A model generated the notes under the pieces. That model did not search any database. It worked only from the letters and a program-made list of their open reading frames with translations, and was not told the DNA's origin. Shown here piece after piece: positions 24,064 through 31,836 of a stretch of 40,916 bases of DNA (positions are counted from its first letter, which is position 1; every line of letters begins with the position of its first letter). The stretch comes from Symbiobacterium thermophilum. GTDB taxonomy: Bacteria > Bacillota > Sulfobacillia > UBA995. A program made the translations under genes and the position numbers. The stretch covers positions 1-40,916 of the forward strand of contig DYFO01000017.1 in assembly GCA_020725145.1 (NCBI GenBank), written 5' to 3'.

Positions 24064-24885
24064 TCAAAGACCGCTGATACGGACGATCTCGAGACCTCGG
24101 CTCTCCAGCTCGTCAAGGTAGGGGTTGATGCCGGCGAGGTCGGCGGGCAGGTGCCCGGCCACCACGAGGTTGCCCCGCCCTTCCGCCCGCAGGCGCAGGA
24201 GCGCCTGGTGGTCGAGATGGATGTAGACCAGGGTGTCCACGCCGTGGGCGAAGCAGGCCCGTGCCACGGGATAGCCGCCGTTGGTGCCGGCGCCGTGGGC
24301 TACCAGCACCCGCCCGGCGGGGGCGTCGGGATCCCCCAGCATCACCTCCGGTCTCACCGGGGAGGCGGCGAACTCCGGCAGCTCGAGTAGCGCGTCGACC
24401 ACCTCACGCACGGTCCCGCCCCGCCCTACGCGCGCGTTGACGGCGCGGGCCATGCGGCGGCGGCCCAGCTCGTCCAGTGGGTTGTGGATGTTGAGAAAGG
24501 GCAGTCCCAGGGCCCGCGCCACCGACGGGGTATGGTCGTAGTTGGCGCGGTGCAGTCCGAGCGCGATGCCCTCCCGTAGTTCGGCCACCGCCGCGCGGGC
24601 GGCGTCAAGCGGCACGCCCGCGTCCACCATGAGGTCCACATGCTTTTCCAGCACCTGCGGGAAGCTGAGCAGGCCCGCGGCGGGGTGGTGGGCCAGCGCG
24701 GCATCCACCCCCAGTTGCTTGGCCAGCAGGAGCTCGGCGGGACCGATGTCGATGCCGGCCAGGATCCGGCGTATGCCCTCACCTTCGACGTAGACGGCGC
24801 TGTCCCCCGGAACCTCCTCGAGATCCGCCATCTGCAGGGCGAGCCGCATCAGTTCGGCGGTGCTGAAACCCCTCGCGGTTGACAA
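24064..24885 (-). CDS. Nif3-like dinuclear metal-binding family protein
   Basis: A 273-residue protein with Nif3/DUF34-like features: ILAGIDIGPAELLLAKQLGVDAALAHHP near residues 40-70 carries the adjacent histidines of the dinuclear metal site, GIALGLHRANYD follows, and the C-terminus has HGVDTLVYIHLDH...LVVAGHLPADLAGINPYLDELESRG. Sequence is divergent from YqfO, and no central PII-like insert is present. Molecular function of the family is unresolved (a GTP cyclohydrolase-like or damage-repair role has been proposed). TTG 24885 is the probable start; the ribosome site GGGGAGGAG is close to it, so a slightly different start is possible. Confidence 0.72.
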   Translation of the reverse strand: MSTARGFSTAELMRLALQMADLEEVPGDSAVYVEGEGIRRILAGIDIGPAELLLAKQLGVDAALAHHPAAGLLSFPQVLEKHVDLMVDAGVPLDAARAAVAELREGIALGLHRANYDHTPSVARALGLPFLNIHNPLDELGRRRMARAVNARVGRGGTVREVVDALLELPEFAASPVRPEVMLGDPDAPAGRVLVAHGAGTNGGYPVARACFAHGVDTLVYIHLDHQALLRLRAEGRGNLVVAGHLPADLAGINPYLDELESRGLEIVRISGL

Positions 24886-24995
24886 GTCTCCTCCCCTCCC
24901 TGCCCCACCGTTTCACCACACCGACCGGCTTTCCTTCGGAGGCTGAAGGACTCGTCCATGGTCGAAGAGAACCCGCCGCCAGGGAGGGAAGACCC

Positions 24996-27044
24996 TTGCT
25001 GCGAGCCATCCTTGAACCTCTGGCCCGGGAGGTCTCGGGCAATCGCGCCTTCGATCAGGTCGCGGAGATCGTCCGCCATCACCGCATTCAGGCAAGCCCG
25101 GGCTTTCGCGAAGCCGCCCGGCACTGCATGGAGCAACTCCTCCGGTCGGGGATCTCAGCAGAGCTGGTGTCCTACCCGGCCGCCGTCGGACAGGGACACT
25201 GGGGTCACTCCCTGTTCGCGGAATGGGCGGTGCAGGACGCCCGGCTGTGGCTCACGGAGCCGTCGGCAGAAGCCTGTAAGCTCGCGGACTTCCACGACTG
25301 CCCGCTCTCGCTGATCCAGCGTAGCCACCCCACGCCTCCGGAGGGCGTGGAGGCGGAAATGGAGGTAGTGGACGCCGCGGACCGGCCCCAAAGCTACGAG
25401 GGCCGTGAGGTTTCCGGAAAGCTCCTCTTGATCACCGGCCAGCTTGGCGCCGCGCGGCGGTTGGCCGTGGAACAGCGCGGAGCGCTGGGCCTGCTCGTGG
25501 ACGAGTTGCCCGAGTGGCCGCCGGTGCGCCGGCGTCCTGACCTGCCGGATGCGCGGGTATACGCCTCTTTCTGGGAGGCCGGCGACTTTGACCGCCCGTG
25601 CTTCGGCTTCGTGCTGTCCGGACGCCAGGGAGCGCTGCTGCGTCGGCTTCGCGCCGCGGGGACGGTGCGCTTACGGGCGGTGGTCCGGTCGCGTTTTTAT
25701 GAGGGCGCGGTCGAAAACGTCGAAGGTTTCCTGCCCGGGTCCGAGCCCGAGGAAGTGCTTCTGGTCGCCCACCTGTGTCATCCGCGTCCTTCGGCCAACG
25801 ACAACGCGTCGGGTGCCGCCGCCCTCCTGGAGGCTGCCCGGACACTGGCGGAGGTGCTGCGGCGTGGTGAACTCCCCGCCCTTCGCCGGGGGATAAGGTT
25901 TCTTCTGGTGCCGGAGATGACCGGCACCTATGCTTACCTTGCCACCCGCGAGGACCGCATACCTCTCACCGTCGCCGCCCTCAACCTGGACATGGTGGGC
26001 CAACGACAGGACCTGTGCGGCAGCTCACTACTGGTGGAGCGCCCGCCCCTGGCCACTCCCAACTTCGCAGGCGATCTGGCCGCGGCCGTGCTGTCGGAGG
26101 TCGCCCGCGAGGGCGGCAATTTCGCCGGGTCCTCGCGCTTTGGCCTCTTCCGGCACGCGGTGACCCCCTTCTCGGGTGGCAGTGACCACTACGTGCTCTC
26201 CGACCCCACGGTGAACATCCCCTGCCCCATGGTCATCCAGTTCCCCGACCGTTTCTACCACACCAGCGAGGACACCCTGGACAAGGTAGATCCGGAGATG
26301 CTACGTCGGGTGGCGCTGATGGCGGCGGGCTTCGTGTACTTCGCCGCCGCGGCGGGGTCGGCGCACGCCGGCTGGCTCGGCATGCGGATGGTAGCGGGAT
26401 TCGGCACGGAGCTGGGCGACGCTCCCCGTGATGCCTTGTTCAAGCTGCTGGGGGAGCTTCCCGGCAGCCGCCCGTCGGCGCCCGCAGCCGTCCGGGAACT
26501 TGCGGCCGAGGTGGTCTTTGCGCGACGGCGTGCACGCTTTCTCCTGGAGCGCAGGCAGGCGGACCTCGCGACCCTCGTCCGCCTGGCGGGGAGGGAGCGT
26601 GCCGACGCCCTGGCTCCCCTGCTCGAGCACCTGCGGGCCGAACTCGAACGGCAGGCCGCGTCGTGGGAGCAGGCCCTGGCACAGCTGGTGGAGCCGGTCC
26701 TGGGCGAGGTTCGCGACGTCGGAAGCCCTCCTGCCGACGTCTGGGAGGAGCGGGCAAGGAAGTTGGTGGTGCATCGGCGCTTCCGGGGGCCGGTGGAGCC
26801 GGATCGACGTCTGGGTCTTTTGCCCGCCGGGGAGGAACAGGACGGCTGGATCGCCTTCGAGCGCGACCACCGCGCGCACTCTCTTCTGCGGACGCTTGCG
26901 CTTTACTGGGCCGACGGACGCCGCACGCTCGCAGACATCATCGACCTCATCGAGCTGGAGACGGGCCGGCGCCGTGCCGAGTACCTGGTGCGGTCGATGG
27001 AGCTCCTTGCGCGGTTGGGGCTGGTGGAGCTGGCGTCGGGCTAA
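24996..27044 (+). CDS. M28-type zinc aminopeptidase, DUF4910 family, with C-terminal extension
   Basis: A 682-residue protein. The N-terminal half is an aminopeptidase of the DUF4910/M28 type: metal motif HLCHPRPSANDNASG (His, Asp), LVPEMTGTYA (catalytic/metal Glu), NLDMVGQ and a final FYHTSEDTLDKVD containing the last histidine. A protease-associated-like insertion (KLLLITGQLGAARRLAVEQRGALGLLVDE) precedes the metal site. The last 200 residues are helical and end in a winged-helix-like DGRRTLADIIDLIELETGRRRAEYLVRSMELLARLGLV. No signal peptide, so cytoplasmic. TTG 24996 follows GGGAGGGAAG; upstream frame lacks a ribosome site. Substrate peptide or amide unknown. Confidence 0.85.
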   Translation: MLRAILEPLAREVSGNRAFDQVAEIVRHHRIQASPGFREAARHCMEQLLRSGISAELVSYPAAVGQGHWGHSLFAEWAVQDARLWLTEPSAEACKLADFHDCPLSLIQRSHPTPPEGVEAEMEVVDAADRPQSYEGREVSGKLLLITGQLGAARRLAVEQRGALGLLVDELPEWPPVRRRPDLPDARVYASFWEAGDFDRPCFGFVLSGRQGALLRRLRAAGTVRLRAVVRSRFYEGAVENVEGFLPGSEPEEVLLVAHLCHPRPSANDNASGAAALLEAARTLAEVLRRGELPALRRGIRFLLVPEMTGTYAYLATREDRIPLTVAALNLDMVGQRQDLCGSSLLVERPPLATPNFAGDLAAAVLSEVAREGGNFAGSSRFGLFRHAVTPFSGGSDHYVLSDPTVNIPCPMVIQFPDRFYHTSEDTLDKVDPEMLRRVALMAAGFVYFAAAAGSAHAGWLGMRMVAGFGTELGDAPRDALFKLLGELPGSRPSAPAAVRELAAEVVFARRRARFLLERRQADLATLVRLAGRERADALAPLLEHLRAELERQAASWEQALAQLVEPVLGEVRDVGSPPADVWEERARKLVVHRRFRGPVEPDRRLGLLPAGEEQDGWIAFERDHRAHSLLRTLALYWADGRRTLADIIDLIELETGRRRAEYLVRSMELLARLGLVELASG

Positions 27045-28408
27045 ACGTCAATGCTCTTCCAGTGGCCGGCGCGGAAGCGCAAGGCGAGCACGGTGGCCCG
27101 CGTGGCCTGGTCGGCGGCCATGCCGGCCCATGCTCCCGCAAGGCCGAAGCCTGCCGCGACTCCCAGCGCGTAGCCCAGGCAGACGCGTACGCCCCAGATG
27201 CCGACGGCCGTGGCGTAAAGCGGCCACCGTGTGTCGCCGGCGCCGCGAAGCGCTCCGGCGGTCACGAAGTTCACGGCCATGAAGGGCTGGGCCAGCGCCA
27301 TCACGCGCAAGGCAAGGGCCCCCGTGGCCACCACCTCGGGGTCGGTGGTGTACAGGCGGACGATGCTCTCCCCGAAGCAGAACAGGCCGAGTCCCACGGC
27401 GAGCATGATGGCGATGCCCATGCGACGGGTCTCCCCCGCCGCCTTCTCGGCCCAGTCCGGCCTGCGGGCTCCCAGTCCCTGCCCCACCAGGGTGGTGGCG
27501 GCCATGCCGAGCCCGAAGGCCGGCATGAAGGCCAGCGATTCCACCGAGAGGGCGATCTGGTGGGCGGCCAGCACCGCGGTCCCCAGACCGGCGACGATGC
27601 GGACGAAGATGACCTGTCCTCCCCGCATGACCAGCTGCTCGACGGCCGCCGGTACGCCGATACGGAAAATGCGGCGCAGCACGTCGGGCTGCGGCAGGTA
27701 GCTGTCTCGAAGGGAGAGCCGCAACTCGCGCCGACCGGCCAGCAGCAACGTGAGCAGGACCAGCCCCGTGAATCCCCTGGCGAAGCTGGTGGCTATGGCG
27801 GCCCCGCGGACTCCCATCGCCGGAAACCCCAGGTGTCCGAAGATCAGCACGTAGTTGCCGGCCATGTTGAGCAGGTTGGCCAAAGCGTTCACCTTCATGG
27901 GCGTCCGGGTGTCGCCGGCTCCCCGCAGCGAAGCGCTCAGCACGAAGCTGACCGATACGAAGGGCATGGCGGCCATCACGATGGCGAAGTAATCGGAGGC
28001 CACCGTCTGGACGGCGGGCTCCGCTCCCATCAGGCGGGGAACGTGGGAGGCGAAAACCCAACCCAACGTGGCCAGCACCGCCCCCAGGGCCACCGTTCCT
28101 ATCAACGCCTGGCGCGTCACCTGATTTGCACCTTCACGATCGCCGGCACCGATGCTGCGGGCCACCAGGGCCGTGCTACCGACCGCCAGTGCCTGGAAGA
28201 AAGCCAGCACGAAGAACATGGGCTGCACGGAGATTCCCACCGCCGCGATGGCCACCGCTCCAAGCCTGCCCACCATGATCATGTCGACCATGTGGGTGAT
28301 GGTCATCAGCAGCATCTCCGTGATGGCGGGAACCGCGAGGCGGCTCACCTGGCTGCGGACCGAGATAGCGCCGGGAAGTACCGTTGGGATGGCCACGACC
28401 GACTTCAC
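27041..28408 (-). CDS. MATE-family multidrug/Na+ efflux transporter
   Basis: A 455-residue polytopic protein with two six-helix halves of the MATE (NorM/DinF) family. Repeated signatures occur in both: LVARSIGAGDREGANQVTRQAL and LVGQGLGARRPDWAEKAAGETRRMG; also SASLRGAGDTRTPMKVN and AGALRGAGDTRWPLYAT. It exports cationic compounds in exchange for H+ or Na+. GTG 28408 overlaps the marR stop by four bases (GTGA), so it is coupled to and presumably regulated by that repressor. It converges with the DUF4910 gene with a 4-nt overlap of stops. Confidence 0.95.
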   Translation of the reverse strand: MKSVVAIPTVLPGAISVRSQVSRLAVPAITEMLLMTITHMVDMIMVGRLGAVAIAAVGISVQPMFFVLAFFQALAVGSTALVARSIGAGDREGANQVTRQALIGTVALGAVLATLGWVFASHVPRLMGAEPAVQTVASDYFAIVMAAMPFVSVSFVLSASLRGAGDTRTPMKVNALANLLNMAGNYVLIFGHLGFPAMGVRGAAIATSFARGFTGLVLLTLLLAGRRELRLSLRDSYLPQPDVLRRIFRIGVPAAVEQLVMRGGQVIFVRIVAGLGTAVLAAHQIALSVESLAFMPAFGLGMAATTLVGQGLGARRPDWAEKAAGETRRMGIAIMLAVGLGLFCFGESIVRLYTTDPEVVATGALALRVMALAQPFMAVNFVTAGALRGAGDTRWPLYATAVGIWGVRVCLGYALGVAAGFGLAGAWAGMAADQATRATVLALRFRAGHWKSIDV

Positions 28409-28857
28409 GGGGTGGCCTTGCCCCCTGCCGACTCCCTGAGCAGAAGGTGCAGCTGCCGCAGCGAGGCGAGCAGGCGTTCCTGGTCGGCATCGGTCATGTG
28501 TTCGAGCAGGGCATCAAGACGCGCGAGGCGGGCCTGCAACACTTCATCGAGCACCCGGCGGCCGCGTTCGGTTAGGGCGATGCGGACCACACGGCGATCC
28601 ACGCAACAGCGCTCACGGGTCACGTAGCCGCCGTTTTCCATGCGGTCCATCAGGTCGGTGAGTGTGCTGGAAGCCAGCAGCATGCGGTCGCACAACTCGC
28701 CCATGGTGAGCTTGCCGGAGCGCAACTGGAAAAGGGCGTGGTACTGGAGGGGGGTAACCTGGTGGGAGGCAATAACCCCGCGGCTGATCGCCCGGAACTC
28801 AGCCGCCAGATTCCGCAGCAGGGCATCAAGCTCGTAGGCACGGCTGTCGTGCTCCAC
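28405..28857 (-). CDS. MarR-family transcriptional regulator
   Basis: A 150-residue MarR-type winged-helix dimer. The DNA-binding core is TPLQYHALFQLRSGKLTMGELCDRMLLASSTLTDLMDRMENGGYVTRERCCVDRRVVRIALTERGR, ending in the usual D-R-R wing (VDRRVVRI). A CC pair at the wing start could be redox sensitive (inference). GTG 28857 follows GGGAGG. First gene of a two-gene operon with the MATE pump, so it most likely represses its own promoter at 28906-28934 until a pump substrate binds. Confidence 0.93.
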   Translation of the reverse strand: MEHDSRAYELDALLRNLAAEFRAISRGVIASHQVTPLQYHALFQLRSGKLTMGELCDRMLLASSTLTDLMDRMENGGYVTRERCCVDRRVVRIALTERGRRVLDEVLQARLARLDALLEHMTDADQERLLASLRQLHLLLRESAGGKATP

Positions 28858-28905
28858 TGCTGCCTCCCGTTGCTTCGCTGCTCTAAAATTACCGGAGCCA
28901 AAATA

Positions 28906-28934
28906 ATGCTAGCACGACTCCGACTCCGCGTCAA
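28906..28934 (-). promoter_or_regulatory. Promoter of marR-MATE operon
   Basis: On the minus strand TTGACG (28934-28929), 17-bp spacer and TAGCAT (28911-28906). About 50 bp separate the -10 from the marR start. No clear palindromic MarR operator was resolved, although the AT-rich stretch just after the -10 is a likely place. Confidence 0.65.
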
Positions 28935-29231
28935 GGTGCGCGATCTCAGTGTGTGGCGCCGGCCTGTGATAATGCCACGTCGTAAGCTGTCGCTCGTCCG
29001 TCACGGATTGGACGACTCACAGGTCATTGCAGGATTTGACCGGGTTGGCGGCAAATGGTAGGAGCGCCTCAATAGAAATATCAGGGCTCAGACGCTATGA
29101 TGGCCCGTGTATGCAATGCAGGTGATTGCTGGACAGGAACTGTTCCCGAACTTTTGCGGGCGACGAGTGATTGCCGTCCGATGTTTCCAGGCAGCTGTGC
29201 TAGCTGGTCGCCCGGATTTTGCCGACGGCAG
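28935..29231. other. Non-coding stretch upstream of attC-like site
   Basis: About 300 bases between the marR promoter and the attC-like element. They look less GC-rich than the neighbouring genes. A weak plus-strand open frame at 29107-29289 runs into the attC-like site but has no ribosome site and no family resemblance. If the attC-like site belongs to an integron array, this could be the remains of a preceding cassette. Confidence 0.4.
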
Positions 29232-29291
29232 GCCTAACAAGCCGACCCAGCCGACGGTGCTTCGGCCCGCAGCTGATCGGCAGCGTTAGAC
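29232..29291 (+). repeat. attC-like integron recombination site (59-base element)
   Basis: This 60-bp segment begins with GCCTAAC (29232-29238; RYYYAAC, R'') and ends with GTTAGAC (29285-29291; GTTRRRY, R'). Inside, GCCGAC (29241-29246) pairs with ATCGGC (29276-29281) as L''/L', and CAGC (29248-29251) pairs with GCTG (29272-29275), so the single strand folds as one long imperfect hairpin with the core sites opposite each other. These are the defining features of integron attC sites, including the typical length. The DUF3795 gene begins 25 bp after it, as a cassette gene would. Confidence 0.75.
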
Positions 29292-29984
29292 CGGGGCACG
29301 CACGGGGGGGCGCCGATGAAGTTTCGTTACCCCGAGGTCGGAATCTGTGGGTTGTCGTGTCGGCTGTGTCCGCGCTATCACACGGAGGCCGCGACGCGCT
29401 GCGGTGGATGCAAGAGCGAGAGCCGCTTATCTGCTGGCTGCCCCTTCATCACATGTGCCGTGAAACGCAAGGGCATCGAATTCTGCTGGGATTGCGCCGA
29501 GAGCGAGTCATGCGCGCGCTGGGCGGAGCACCGGGCCTTCGGACGGAAGCGCGACACCTTCACCTGCTACGCCTCGCTCGACGGCAATATCGCCCTGATC
29601 AAGCATGCCGGGCTCGACGTGTTCATCGAAGAACAGTGCGCCCGCGAGGAAATCCTCGGCGAGATGCTCGCCCACTTCAATGAAGGGCGGTCGAAGACCT
29701 ACTACTGTATCGCCGCCACCGTTCTCGATCTGCCCGAACTGCGATTTGCGCTCGAAGATGCTCGGCGGTCCGTCGGCGACCTCGACGTGCGCGAGAGATC
29801 CAAGACCCTGCATACGCTGCTCGACGCCGTCGCGGGCCGGTCTTCCATCAAGCTAGCGCTGCGCAAGTGAGTGGACGAAATGCGGTACCGGCCTAACAGG
29901 CGTAGCGAGCTTGAGGAGCAGGCAGGAGCACGTCCCGGTCGACATCGCAGCCGTGCTCAACGTGTTGTGTGTCTGGCGTTGGTG
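29285..29984 (+). mobile_element. Putative solitary integron gene cassette carrying a DUF3795 gene
   Basis: A cassette in integron style would run from the GTTAGAC core site (29285) through the DUF3795 gene to an attC after its stop. Such a sequence is hinted at: GCCTAAC at 29891-29897, 21 bp after the stop, followed by an inverted repeat GAGCACG/CGTGCTC (29926-29932 and 29952-29958). The right-hand core site is degenerate (GTTGGTG at 29978-29984, or GTTGAAC at 30003-30009), so the right boundary is unsure. No integron integrase is in the window. The gene's weak ribosome site fits a cassette. Confidence 0.5.
29316..29870 (+). CDS. DUF3795-type cysteine-rich protein
   Basis: A 184-residue protein whose first third is a cysteine-rich module: GICGLSCRLCPRYH, CGGCKSES, GCPFITCAVKRKGIEFCWDC and ESCARW, matching DUF3795, a presumed metal-binding domain of unknown function. 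The remainder is helical (GLDVFIEEQCAREEILGEMLAHFNEGRSKTYYCIAATVLDLPELRFALEDAR). Start ATG 29316 has only a G-run upstream rather than the strong GGAGG seen in neighbouring genes. Base use looks less GC-biased than the flanks. It lies directly after an attC-like site and is likely horizontally acquired. Confidence 0.82.
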   Translation: MKFRYPEVGICGLSCRLCPRYHTEAATRCGGCKSESRLSAGCPFITCAVKRKGIEFCWDCAESESCARWAEHRAFGRKRDTFTCYASLDGNIALIKHAGLDVFIEEQCAREEILGEMLAHFNEGRSKTYYCIAATVLDLPELRFALEDARRSVGDLDVRERSKTLHTLLDAVAGRSSIKLALRK

Positions 29985-30009
29985 TTGGCGCGAGAAGTCC
30001 GTGTTGAAC
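29891..30009 (+). repeat. Degenerate second attC-like sequence
   Basis: Starts with GCCTAAC (29891-29897), identical to the R'' of the upstream attC, and contains the inverted repeat GAGCACG/CGTGCTC. Candidate right core sites are GTTGGTG (29978-29984) and GTTGAAC (30003-30009); pairing of the outer arms is poor. It may be a decayed attC closing the cassette. Confidence 0.35.
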
Positions 30010-30155
30010 CTCTTAGCAACAGCTCTGATGGTCCCGATGGCGCCGTTCTTCACCTTCTTCTACCGATATGCGATGGTAAGGACAAGGCGTGTTCGTGCGG
30101 GTTCTGCGGCCGCGGCAGTGGTGGCTTCGCCGGTCGCCCGCAGGTTGACCGGGCG
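30010..30155. other. Short gap between cassette-like island and DUF72 gene
   Basis: About 145 bases following the degenerate attC-like sequence. A plus-strand open frame (29911-30327) crosses it and runs antisense into the DUF72 gene, with no ribosome site or family resemblance. Nothing else was recognised. Confidence 0.4.
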
Positions 30156-30962
30156 TCAGGCATCGGTGGCCGGTCGCACATCCTCGCCGAGCAGGAGCTG
30201 GAGGTCCACGGCGTTACGGGCTGCTTGGCCGGCGTGGCAGTTGTTGAAGACCGCGTACGTCACCTCTGCCCGGCGGTCGAGGTCCGCCAGCTTGGGTAAC
30301 CACTCCCGCAGCTCTTCCTCGCGGTAGAGGTAATCATAGCGCTCCCAGGCGTGTTCATGCTTCCACCAGCGCGCGGCGTTGCGCCCGTGAAAGCGGACGT
30401 AGGCCACCGGCGAGGTGGCTACCGCCACCCGTGGCATGAGCCCCCGCAGCCGCGGTTCGTCCACGCAGCAAAAGCCGATGCCCGCCCCGCGCAAAAGCTC
30501 GAAGGTGGCGGGTTCAACCCAGGTCGAGTTGCGGAACTCCACCACCAGGGCCAGACCCTCCAGGCGCTCGCGCACCCGGAGGAGGTAGTCGCGGTTGGCC
30601 GGGAGGTTCTGGAACTTCCAGGGGAACTGGGCGAGCACGCATCCGAGCTTCCCCGCGTCCTCAAGCGGGGCCAGGGCCTCACGGTACTGCCGGAACAGCC
30701 CATCCAAAACGCCGGGATCGTCGGGCACCTCGTGGGTGAGCTCGCGATAGGTCTTAACGCAGAATCGGAAGCCCTCGGGCGTCTTGCGCTCCATGCCCGC
30801 CATGGTGCGGGCGGTGGGCATCCGGTAGTACGTGAAGTCGATCTCCACCGCCGGGAAGCGGCGGGCGTAGTAGGTCAGGCGGTCACGGGGCGACAGCCCT
30901 TCGGGGTACAAAGCCCCGTGCCAGTCGTCGTAACTGAAGCCGGCCGTGCCTACCAGGATCAC
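30156..30962 (-). CDS. DUF72 (YecE-like) TIM-barrel protein
   Basis: A 268-residue protein of the DUF72 family. It opens with ILVGTAGFSYDDWHGALYPEGLSPRDRLTYYARRFPAVEIDFTYYRMP, then FRFCVKTYRELTHE, LGCVLAQFPWKFQN, VVEFRNSTWV, and VAYVRFHGRNAARWWKHEHAWERYDYLYREEELREW, all conserved family blocks. The fold is an endonuclease IV-like TIM barrel; the activity is unknown. GTG 30962 follows GGGAGGTGA, and overlaps the stop of the upstream metallophosphoesterase by four bases (GTGA), so the two are co-translated. Confidence 0.92.
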   Translation of the reverse strand: MILVGTAGFSYDDWHGALYPEGLSPRDRLTYYARRFPAVEIDFTYYRMPTARTMAGMERKTPEGFRFCVKTYRELTHEVPDDPGVLDGLFRQYREALAPLEDAGKLGCVLAQFPWKFQNLPANRDYLLRVRERLEGLALVVEFRNSTWVEPATFELLRGAGIGFCCVDEPRLRGLMPRVAVATSPVAYVRFHGRNAARWWKHEHAWERYDYLYREEELREWLPKLADLDRRAEVTYAVFNNCHAGQAARNAVDLQLLLGEDVRPATDA

Positions 30963-31771
30963 CGCCGGTCACCTCCCATGTCGGTCGGCGAATGTAGCGT
31001 CAATAGCACTATCTCCGGAGGACAGAAGGCCCTTAAGGGAAGGTAGCTGGTGCCCACTCCTGCCGACACCACCATCATGGCGCCGCCCGTCTGCCGGCAG
31101 CCCCGTGCCCATCTGCGTCCCCCGCGGCAGCGGGCGATCACCGGGCCCCATCCCGGGAGGCAGATCTGCCCACCGTGGGTATGGCCCGCCAGCACCAGCC
31201 CCGCTCCCGCCGGCACCAGCGCCTCCGCGAGGTCGGGGTGATGCGTGAGCGCTACCAGGGGTTCGCCCGGCCGCGGAGGGATCTCCGGAAGGCGGGGGTG
31301 TGGAGCCCAGCCCACACCGGCGAACCACAGCCGACCCCTGCCCCGTTCGACCACCTCGCATCGGCCGTCCAGTGCGGTGGCGCCTTGTCGCGCAAGCGCC
31401 TCGACGAGCCGGGACCGGGCCCTGGGGTCCAGGAGATACTCATGGTTTCCGGTGACCCAGAAGACGCCCAGGGGAGGATGAAGCCTGCCCAGCATCTCCG
31501 CCACGGCCTCGATCTGCGACGGGCGGCTGACCAGATCGCCGGTGACGGCCACCACATCGGGCTCAAGCGCCTTCACCGCGCCGGCGAGGTCCCGGCCCCA
31601 GCGGGTCGTGACCCGGCCGTGAAGGTCCGAGAGGTGGGCCAGCCGCAGACCCTCGAGGTCACCGTGCAGCCCGGGGAGCGTGACCCGGTAGCGCGGGGTG
31701 CTGAGCATCTCCGCAGCATGGCGACCGGCCATCACGCAGAGGGCCGCTGCCAGTGCCACCCAGATCAGCAT
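30959..31771 (-). CDS. Membrane-anchored calcineurin-like metallophosphoesterase (YaeI/YkuE-like)
   Basis: A 270-residue metallophosphoesterase. An N-terminal hydrophobic segment (MLIWVALAAALCVMAGRHAAEML) anchors it, then metal motifs appear in order: LAHLSDLHGR (DxH), VAVTGDLVSR (GD), WVTGNHEYLL (GNHE), ALTHHPDLAEAL and LAGHTHGGQICLPG (GHTHGGQ), the set found in YkuE/YaeI-type enzymes. Related proteins act at the outer membrane face on phospholipid or UDP-sugar phosphate esters. ATG 31771 follows GGGAGAA. Operon with the DUF72 gene. Confidence 0.92.
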   Translation of the reverse strand: MLIWVALAAALCVMAGRHAAEMLSTPRYRVTLPGLHGDLEGLRLAHLSDLHGRVTTRWGRDLAGAVKALEPDVVAVTGDLVSRPSQIEAVAEMLGRLHPPLGVFWVTGNHEYLLDPRARSRLVEALARQGATALDGRCEVVERGRGRLWFAGVGWAPHPRLPEIPPRPGEPLVALTHHPDLAEALVPAGAGLVLAGHTHGGQICLPGWGPVIARCRGGRRWARGCRQTGGAMMVVSAGVGTSYLPLRAFCPPEIVLLTLHSPTDMGGDRR

Positions 31772-31836
31772 GGAGTTTGTTCTCCCGTGGGGGTAGAATA
31801 TGGGTAGTCAACGTCGAGTCGGAGGAGGGACGTGGC

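Noticed and set aside
26663-28627. A 654-codon plus-strand open frame
   Set aside because: It overlaps the end of the DUF4910 gene and the whole MATE gene in antisense; the product is rich in Gly, His and Arg without any domain pattern.
29107-29289. A 60-codon frame reading into the attC-like site as an earlier cassette gene
   Set aside because: No ribosome site, no recognisable protein features; kept only as a possible relic.
29911-30327. A 138-codon plus-strand frame after the DUF3795 gene
   Set aside because: It starts inside the degenerate attC-like sequence and runs antisense into the DUF72 gene; the product becomes Ser/Arg-rich as antisense frames do.
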